Assembly (NCBI GenBank): GCA_043808035.1
Contig: JAZDFH010000025.1
Coordinates: forward strand, 1-19,018
DNA: 19,018 bases
Direction: 5' to 3'
Source: JAZDFH01 sp043808035
Lineage (GTDB): Bacteria; Patescibacteriota; Minisyncoccia; UBA6257; Colwellbacteraceae
Shown: positions 15,081 through 19,018 of the stretch, piece by piece
How positions within the stretch are numbered: the first letter of the stretch is position 1
How the letters are laid out: each line of letters opens with the position of its first letter
Position numbers and translations under genes: made by a program
Notes under the pieces: generated by a model
Databases searched by the model: none
Told to the model about the DNA's origin: nothing
The model's input: only the letters and a program-made list of their open reading frames with translations

Positions 15081-15092
15081 AAAGGGAATTTT

Positions 15093-15770
15093 TTAAAAAA
15101 AACTTTCCAGAATGATATGATTTTCTGCTATACCGTTTTTTCGGAGTCCTTTCCATAGGTCTGCGACAAAACTATTTGGACCACAAATGAAAAAGTAGGG
15201 ATCTGGTGATACAGGAATTAATTTTTGTATAGTATCTGCGGTAAGCCGTTCTTTTTGATCAGTGCGATGTAGGATAAATGAGAAATTTTCCCATGTATTT
15301 TGCAGCTCGGTAAAGTTTTGTATAAAAGCGGATTGAGAGGGTATCCGTACAGTATAGATAAGAGTTATTCGTGCAGTGTTATCGTGTATCTCTGCTTGAT
15401 GACGAATAATACTATAGAAGGGGGTAATACCAATACCTGCGGCAAGAAAGACAATATTTTGCATATCTGGTGCTGGGAAGAAATTACCTTGAGGCTCAGA
15501 GAGTAATAATGACGCACCAATCGGTAATTCATGCAGTGCTCCCGAGAAAATACCCATTTTTTTTATAGTAAGTGCGATATATCTATCCGATGGGATATTA
15601 GAAATAGTATAGGCTTTTTCTTGAAGAATATGTGGATGATGGGGGAGTGCGACGGAAACATATTGACCCGGCGTATATACAAAACCTTCATCCTTTATAT
15701 CAAGATACAATGTTGCGATATCCTCTGTGAGGATTTCTTTTCCTTTGAGTATGGCGTGGTTAACGAGCAT
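15093..15770 (-). CDS. FNR-like FAD/NAD(P)H oxidoreductase
   Basis: Flavoprotein of the ferredoxin-NADP reductase superfamily that moves electrons between NAD(P)H and a one-electron carrier, probably ferredoxin. The 225-residue chain has an N-terminal FAD barrel with YTPGQYVSV (32-40) and KAYTISN (52-58), the RxYS flavin motif with Lys for Arg. The nucleotide domain carries AAGIGITPFYSII (110-122) and FFICGPNSF (193-201), and ends in LESFF, with an aromatic residue that could stack on the flavin. There is no 2Fe-2S domain and no Cys cluster like that of PyrK/GltA-type subunits. The start is the ATG at 15770, overlapping the iscU stop by 11 bp; an upstream reading adds 34 residues out of iscU. 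As third gene of the Fe-S operon it may supply electrons for cluster assembly. Confidence 0.8.
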   Translation of the reverse strand: MLVNHAILKGKEILTEDIATLYLDIKDEGFVYTPGQYVSVALPHHPHILQEKAYTISNIPSDRYIALTIKKMGIFSGALHELPIGASLLLSEPQGNFFPAPDMQNIVFLAAGIGITPFYSIIRHQAEIHDNTARITLIYTVRIPSQSAFIQNFTELQNTWENFSFILHRTDQKERLTADTIQKLIPVSPDPYFFICGPNSFVADLWKGLRKNGIAENHIILESFF

Positions 15771-16212
15771 GTCGTTTTTTATTATAATCTTCAATTGCTG
15801 CTTTAAGTGCAAGATGACCGAGGACGGAACAATGAATTTTTCGATCAGGTAATCCTCCGAGTCGTTCTGCAATACTTTGTGGTTTTAGGTGTTTTGCATC
15901 ATGTATGTTCATACCACCATTTTCTGTGACGATAATAGACATCATTGATGTGGAGGCAATAGCAGAGGCGCAGCCATACGTACGCCATTTACAATCAGTG
16001 ATGCATTGTGTCTTGGGATTGACTTGAATCCAAACACTCATTATGTCGCCACATGCAGGGCTACCAACAATACCTTTCCCATCAGCATGATATTCTTTTT
16101 CGTTCCACAGTATATTTCGTGGGTTCAGAAAATGATCGCGTACTGTTTCGCTGTATAACCATTTTTGATTTTTGTCTCCTGCTGCGGCGACATCACCATC
16201 GTAATTATTCAT
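15760..16212 (-). CDS. iscU: IscU/NifU-type Fe-S cluster scaffold
   Basis: Scaffold on which the neighbouring desulfurase's sulfur and iron are built into clusters. The three ligand cysteines are in place: Cys54 with Asp56 in GSPACGDIM, Cys81 in RTYGCASAIASTS, and Cys128 in KIHCSVLG. Cys70 and Cys74 are extra. At 150 residues it is a single-domain NifU N-terminal protein with a longer N-terminus; the conserved YSETVRDHFLNPRN begins at residue 20. It lacks the LPPVK chaperone-recognition motif of proteobacterial IscU (LPDRK stands in that place), suggesting no HscA partner. The ATG at 16212 overlaps the desulfurase stop as ATGA, and the 3' end overlaps the FNR-like gene by 11 bp, so the three genes are coupled. 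Confidence 0.9.
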   Translation of the reverse strand: MNNYDGDVAAAGDKNQKWLYSETVRDHFLNPRNILWNEKEYHADGKGIVGSPACGDIMSVWIQVNPKTQCITDCKWRTYGCASAIASTSMMSIIVTENGGMNIHDAKHLKPQSIAERLGGLPDRKIHCSVLGHLALKAAIEDYNKKRHAR

Positions 16213-17375
16213 TGTAAGGGAGATATATTTCTTAAGCGTTCGACAAGCTTGGGTAAAATATTCATAACATAGTCAATGTCTTTCATTGTGGTATATTTTC
16301 CAAGAGTGAACCGAATACTCCCATGTGCCCATTCATCAGAGGCATTAATTGCTTTTAAAACATGAGAAGGAGAAAGGTCGTTTGTACTGCATGCTGATGC
16401 TGTTGATACAGCAACCCCATGGTGATCAAGCAGCAAAAGAAGTGACTCTCCTTCAATGCCATAAAATGATACATGGATATTATTAGGAAGACGATGAATT
16501 CGGTGCCCATTCAGACGAGTTTTGGGGATTTTGATAAGTTTTTTGATAAAGTATTCTCTCAATGCAGTTAACCGTTCAGACTCTTTTGACCGTTTTTTAT
16601 CTATTCTTGTCAGTGCTTCTGCGAATCCGATGATGTATGGAATATTTTCAGTTCCGCCTCGTCGTTTTTTTTCTTGTCCGCCACCAACAATTAAGGGGTC
16701 TATACGGACTCCATTTTTAATATAGAGGCAACCAACCCCTTTCGGCCCATATATTTTTGAACCATTGATTGTTAATAAATCAACACCTAATTTTTGTACA
16801 TCGAGATTCATTGTTCCTGCTGCCTGACAGGCATCTGTATGAAAAAAAGGTGTTATTGTTTGATGGTGTTTTTTAATAAGAGATGAGATTTTTCTGATGG
16901 GCTGTATTGTCCCTATTTCGTTATTTGCCATCATAATTGATACAAGAATAGTTTGAGGTGTTAATGCATCTTTCAGGGAAGAAAGTTTTACTATACCCGT
17001 AGAAGAAGTAGGTAAGTAGGTAACAAGGAATCCTTCTTTTTCAAGCTTGCTCGCCGATTCAAGAACAGCCTTATGTTCGATACTTGAAACAACAATGTGG
17101 CGGCCATGAGAGCGGTAGGCATGTGCAACTCCTTGCAGTGCGATATTATCTGATTCAGTGCCGGATCCGGTAAAAAGTATTTCTTGTGGCTGTACATTAA
17201 GTACTCGAGCAACATCGTTACGTGCATTCTCGAGGGTAGTATGTGCGTTGCGTCCTTCTGTGTGTAACGAAGATGGATTGCCGAAGATTTCTGTGAAATA
17301 GGGCTGCATCTTTTGTGCCACATACGGGTCTACGGGCGTTGTTGCTGCATAGTCGAGATAGATTCTCTTTTTCAT
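16209..17375 (-). CDS. nifS: Cysteine desulfurase (NifS/IscS)
   Basis: PLP enzyme that takes sulfur from cysteine as a persulfide and passes it to the scaffold. The 388-residue protein has the N-terminal signature IYLDYAATTPVDP, SSIEHKAVLE (His101), HTDACQAAG (Asp181) and the Schiff-base segment NGSKIYGPKGVG (Lys207). RRGGTENIP and the persulfide loop STASACSTNDLSPSHVL (Cys329) complete the set. The loop is long, as in group I (IscS/NifS) enzymes rather than SufS. The ATG at 17375 is fixed by the conserved YLDYAATTP start and by a -10 just before it. It is the first gene of the nifS-iscU-FNR operon and divergent from a ferredoxin 53 bp away. It may also supply sulfur for tRNA modification. 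Confidence 0.93.
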   Translation of the reverse strand: MKKRIYLDYAATTPVDPYVAQKMQPYFTEIFGNPSSLHTEGRNAHTTLENARNDVARVLNVQPQEILFTGSGTESDNIALQGVAHAYRSHGRHIVVSSIEHKAVLESASKLEKEGFLVTYLPTSSTGIVKLSSLKDALTPQTILVSIMMANNEIGTIQPIRKISSLIKKHHQTITPFFHTDACQAAGTMNLDVQKLGVDLLTINGSKIYGPKGVGCLYIKNGVRIDPLIVGGGQEKKRRGGTENIPYIIGFAEALTRIDKKRSKESERLTALREYFIKKLIKIPKTRLNGHRIHRLPNNIHVSFYGIEGESLLLLLDHHGVAVSTASACSTNDLSPSHVLKAINASDEWAHGSIRFTLGKYTTMKDIDYVMNILPKLVERLRNISPLQ

Positions 17376-17381
17376 GATATC

Positions 17382-17390
17382 ATTATTGTA
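17382..17390 (-). promoter_or_regulatory. -10 region of the nifS-iscU-FNR operon
   Basis: On the minus strand TACAAT (17390-17385) lies 9 nt before the nifS ATG and the overlapping AATAAT (17387-17382) lies 6 nt before it. Either gives a leader of 0-3 nt. The -35 is not clear. The 53-bp gap to the ferredoxin must also hold its plus-strand promoter, which I cannot place with confidence. Confidence 0.4.
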
Positions 17391-17428
17391 ACGTATTGTT
17401 GATAAAAGAAAAAATAGATAAAAATAAC

Positions 17429-17614
17429 ATGAAAATAAACATTAAAGAGGAAAAATGTCTTGGCTGTGGCTTATGTATAAATATCGCGCCGGGCACGTTT
17501 GAGCATGATGAGAATGGTAAAGCAAAGGTAAAAGATGTTGTAAGCGATACTCCCGCAGATATTAAAACAGCGGCACAAATGTGCTCTCAATCGGCAATTG
17601 AGATTGAAGAGTAA
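17429..17614 (+). CDS. Single [4Fe-4S] ferredoxin
   Basis: Small soluble one-electron carrier of 61 residues, MKINIKEEKCLGCGLCINIAP at the N-terminus. Cluster ligands are Cys10, Cys13, Cys16 (CxxCxxC) and Cys52 (QMCSQSAIEI), the pattern of monocluster ferredoxins of the Thermotoga/Bacillus kind. The usual Pro after the last ligand is Ser. The acidic C-terminus EIEE is typical. The ATG at 17429 places the first cysteine as in the family; a TTG at 17396 would add 11 Lys-rich residues. It is divergent from nifS and convergent with the trigger factor gene. Likely partners are the FNR-like oxidoreductase and, by inference, NrdG or the cluster assembly scaffold. Confidence 0.88.
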   Translation: MKINIKEEKCLGCGLCINIAPGTFEHDENGKAKVKDVVSDTPADIKTAAQMCSQSAIEIEE

Positions 17615-17633
17615 TTATGACGTTTTTAACATT

Positions 17634-17646
17634 CCTACTGTGTAGG
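17634..17646. terminator. Small hairpin between convergent ferredoxin and tig
   Basis: CCTAC (17634-17638) pairs with GTAGG (17642-17646) around TGT, in the 46-bp gap between the two stops. ATTCC/GGAAT (17631-17635, 17654-17658) is an alternative pairing. Neither side has a clean T tract, so termination is uncertain. Confidence 0.3.
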
Positions 17647-17660
17647 CTTGAAGGGGAATA

Positions 17661-18758
17661 TTATTTTTGAGATTCAAGGAATTCAAAAACTTTTTGTGTT
17701 AGAAGGTTGTTGTCGATATACGATTGTAATTGCACTCTGTCTGCTTGTGGATACCTCTTTAAAAGACGAGAAACTTCTTCTTCTCGTTCTTTTTCTGATA
17801 CGGAAATGTTTTCTTTTTTAATCAATTCTTCAAATACAAATTGTGTTTTAAGTGTATCTTCTGCTGTTTTATTCCATTGTTTCCTTAATTCTTCTTCGGT
17901 TTTTTTAGTTTCTTTAAGATATTCCTCAAAAGTGATATTGGCGTGAGCAAGGTCATGTGTGAACTGATGCTCAATTCGTTTGGTCTCGTTTTCGATAAGT
18001 AGTGCGGGCAATTCGATAGTCGATGATTCGACAATTGTTTTTACTATTTTTTCGCGTTTTTCTGAGACTGATTGCATTTCTTTCTCTTTTCTTATATTTT
18101 CAGAAAGTTTGGATTTAAAGTCGGCGACGTTTTTAAAATCTCCGAGCGTCTTTATATCATCATCAGTTAGTTCTGGTAATGGTAGTTCTATAGACTCTTC
18201 TGTTTGGATTTTTTGATCATCAATTTTTTGTTCCACTGTTTCATTGGGTGGTATGTTTTGTGGGACTTGTGTCTCAAGCGCTTTTCGTTTTTTTACTTCC
18301 GCTATAATGTTTTCGATTTCTTTTTCCTCAACAGTGATTTCTATTTTTTGTGCATTTTCTTTTTGTGCAATCTTTTTGTAGTCACCGAGCTGTATATGCG
18401 GCATAACCGCCGTGGTAAGAGTAAACTCCAGAGGATTACCTGCGCCAATTTTGGTGATCTGAATTTTTGGATGACCAATCGCATCAATAGTATTTTCTTC
18501 GATCATATTGAGATATGCGGTATTGAGGGCCATTTCAGCCATCTCTTCGAGTATCGATGCTTCGCCGATACGATCTGCAAGCATAGCTATGGGAGCTTTC
18601 CCCTTGCGAAATCCTGGTAATGTTATATTTGCTCCAAGCTTTTGAATTGCAGATGTTCGATAACCATCGAATGTCTCTGCAGAAATTGATCCTTTTATTT
18701 CAACTTCACTTTGTGGAAGATTTTTTATTTTAACTGTATATGATTTAGTGTCTGTCAT
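17661..18758 (-). CDS. tig: Trigger factor lacking the PPIase domain
   Basis: Ribosome-bound chaperone for nascent chains. The N-terminal ribosome-binding domain (about 1-125) carries the signature LPGFRKGKAP (47-56). A linker helix (VEEKEIENIIAEVKKRKALE, about 143-162) follows as in ordinary trigger factors. The FKBP-type PPIase domain of about 100 residues is replaced by some 30 polar, mostly acidic residues. The C-terminal substrate-cradle domain resumes at LPELTDDDIKTLGDF (195-209) and continues through IELPALLIENETKRIEHQF to the end at 365, against about 430 residues in E. coli. The ATG at 18758 is 36 nt below a good promoter. The gene is monocistronic here. PPIase-less trigger factors are known to keep chaperone function in experiments on E. 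coli. Confidence 0.9.
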   Translation of the reverse strand: MTDTKSYTVKIKNLPQSEVEIKGSISAETFDGYRTSAIQKLGANITLPGFRKGKAPIAMLADRIGEASILEEMAEMALNTAYLNMIEENTIDAIGHPKIQITKIGAGNPLEFTLTTAVMPHIQLGDYKKIAQKENAQKIEITVEEKEIENIIAEVKKRKALETQVPQNIPPNETVEQKIDDQKIQTEESIELPLPELTDDDIKTLGDFKNVADFKSKLSENIRKEKEMQSVSEKREKIVKTIVESSTIELPALLIENETKRIEHQFTHDLAHANITFEEYLKETKKTEEELRKQWNKTAEDTLKTQFVFEELIKKENISVSEKEREEEVSRLLKRYPQADRVQLQSYIDNNLLTQKVFEFLESQK

Positions 18759-18793
18759 ACCGTTTTTAGAAATATTTATTTAATACAGTGTTT

Positions 18794-18823
18794 AGTCTAT
18801 CGTGATATTGGGTTGAGTGTCAA
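18794..18823 (-). promoter_or_regulatory. Promoter of tig
   Basis: On the minus strand a perfect TTGACA (18823-18818) is followed after 18 nt by TAGACT (18799-18794, 4 of 6). The leader would be about 30 nt, without a Shine-Dalgarno sequence (CTAAAAACGGT precedes the ATG). Confidence 0.55.
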
Positions 18824-18833
18824 AATAACGTTG

Positions 18834-18889
18834 TAGATAGAAAAAAAGGTTACCGAAATACTACCGAGTAGATAAGAAAACGGTTACCG
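18834..18889. repeat. Two phased direct repeats at a mobile-element end
   Basis: Copy 1 (18834-18855, 22 nt) and copy 2 (18869-18889, 21 nt) both run from TAGATA through an A-rich stretch to GGTTACCG, with the starts 35 nt apart. An extra partial match, CTACCGAGTA, lies between them. Phased repeats directly upstream of a transposase gene fit transposase-binding sites in an insertion-sequence end. Confidence 0.6.
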
Positions 18890-18898
18890 TGTCGTCAT

Positions 18899-19018
18899 AT
18901 GAACATGATGACAAAAAAGAACATATTCAAGGAACACCTAACCGAATGGCTCAACGCCAAAGGGGACAAAAAGAAACGAGGCAAAATCATACAACATATC
19001 TGTTTCGTAACACAGATG
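18899..19018 (+). CDS. Transposase/integrase N-terminus (3' partial)
   Basis: The first 40 codons are open to the window edge. The segment KKKRGKIIQHICFVTQM resembles the N-terminal helix-turn-helix of integrase-core (DDE, IS481/IS3-like) transposases common in CPR genomes, typically K(K/R)xxIIxHxCxVTG followed by an RK.A.R helix. The catalytic part is not in the window. ATGs at 18899, 18905 and 18908 are in the same frame and I cannot choose between them. Codons favour C endings (CAC, ACC, CTC, AAC, GCC, GAC, TTC, ATC), unlike the A/T-ending codons of the resident genes, a sign of recent transfer. The family call rests on a short match recalled from memory. Confidence 0.5.
   Translation, partial: MNMMTKKNIFKEHLTEWLNAKGDKKKRGKIIQHICFVTQM

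Larger units (their letters stand above)
18834..19018 (+). mobile_element. Left end of an insertion sequence (truncated by the window)
   Basis: The phased repeats (18834-18889) followed within 10 nt by a transposase-like N-terminus form an element end. The outer boundary is not defined, because the right end and target duplication lie outside the window. It sits behind the tig promoter, in a spot free of other genes. Confidence 0.5.

Noticed and set aside
1..19018. UGA recoding as in Gracilibacteria/SR1
   Set aside because: Several genes (ROK kinase, GH13, nifS) end at TGA at exactly the expected family length, and no conserved Gly is encoded by TGA.
1..19018. tRNA, rRNA or CRISPR array
   Set aside because: No cloverleaf, rRNA-like block or series of regularly spaced identical repeats was seen by eye; gaps between genes are short and accounted for.

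Overview
The window looks like chromosomal DNA of an ultra-small, fermentative bacterium of the Candidate Phyla Radiation (Patescibacteria), perhaps a parcubacterial lineage. This is an inference from several signs. The DNA is AT-rich, genes are short and tightly packed with ATGA and TAA-ATG junctions, and no start is preceded by a Shine-Dalgarno sequence. Lineage-typical proteins are present: a DUF3467 protein, a DHH phosphoesterase, a trigger factor without PPIase domain and an integrase-like transposase N-terminus. Metabolism is anaerobic-type (class III ribonucleotide reductase) and sugar-based. UGA is used as a stop, so the recoded Gracilibacteria/SR1 code does not apply.

Layout. Positions 1-99 hold the 3' end of an unidentified plus-strand gene, followed by a hairpin. 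A long minus-strand block runs from 9389 down to 137. In transcription order it holds an anchored eight-cysteine protein with its own terminator; a small two-helix membrane protein, a toast-rack/LiaF-like membrane protein and a full-length transketolase; glucose-6-phosphate isomerase and a GH13 alpha-glucosidase; then a ROK sugar kinase and a long-chain acyl-CoA synthetase. A 293-bp divergent intergenic region separates this block from plus-strand nrdD-nrdG (9683-12664). Convergent to these lies minus-strand pgk - DHH phosphoesterase - DUF3467 (14874-12683). Next is a 218-bp regulatory-looking intergenic region with a 14-bp perfect hairpin, a palindrome overlapping a promoter, and a Fur-box-like site. 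Then come a minus-strand Fe-S operon (nifS - iscU - FNR-like oxidoreductase), a divergent single-cluster ferredoxin, minus-strand trigger factor, and at the right edge the left end of a mobile element (tandem 21-22-nt repeats and the first 40 codons of a transposase).

How the genes fit together. GH13 hydrolase, ROK kinase and Pgi convert oligosaccharides to fructose-6-phosphate. Transketolase can move carbon through the pentose phosphate pathway, and Pgk makes ATP in lower glycolysis. No phosphofructokinase is seen here, as in many CPR genomes, but only a whole-genome search could show whether it is absent. The nifS-iscU-FNR operon and the ferredoxin would build and reduce the Fe-S clusters that NrdG needs to activate NrdD.

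Most notable: (a) several genes have a -10-like hexamer 5-6 nt before the ATG, suggesting leaderless mRNAs; (b) the Pgk substrate loop has Asp and Asn swapped; (c) the trigger factor lacks its PPIase domain; (d) the pgk upstream region looks like a layered control region; (e) the mobile-element end has phased repeats and foreign codon use. I did not find a convincing wholly new multi-gene system.
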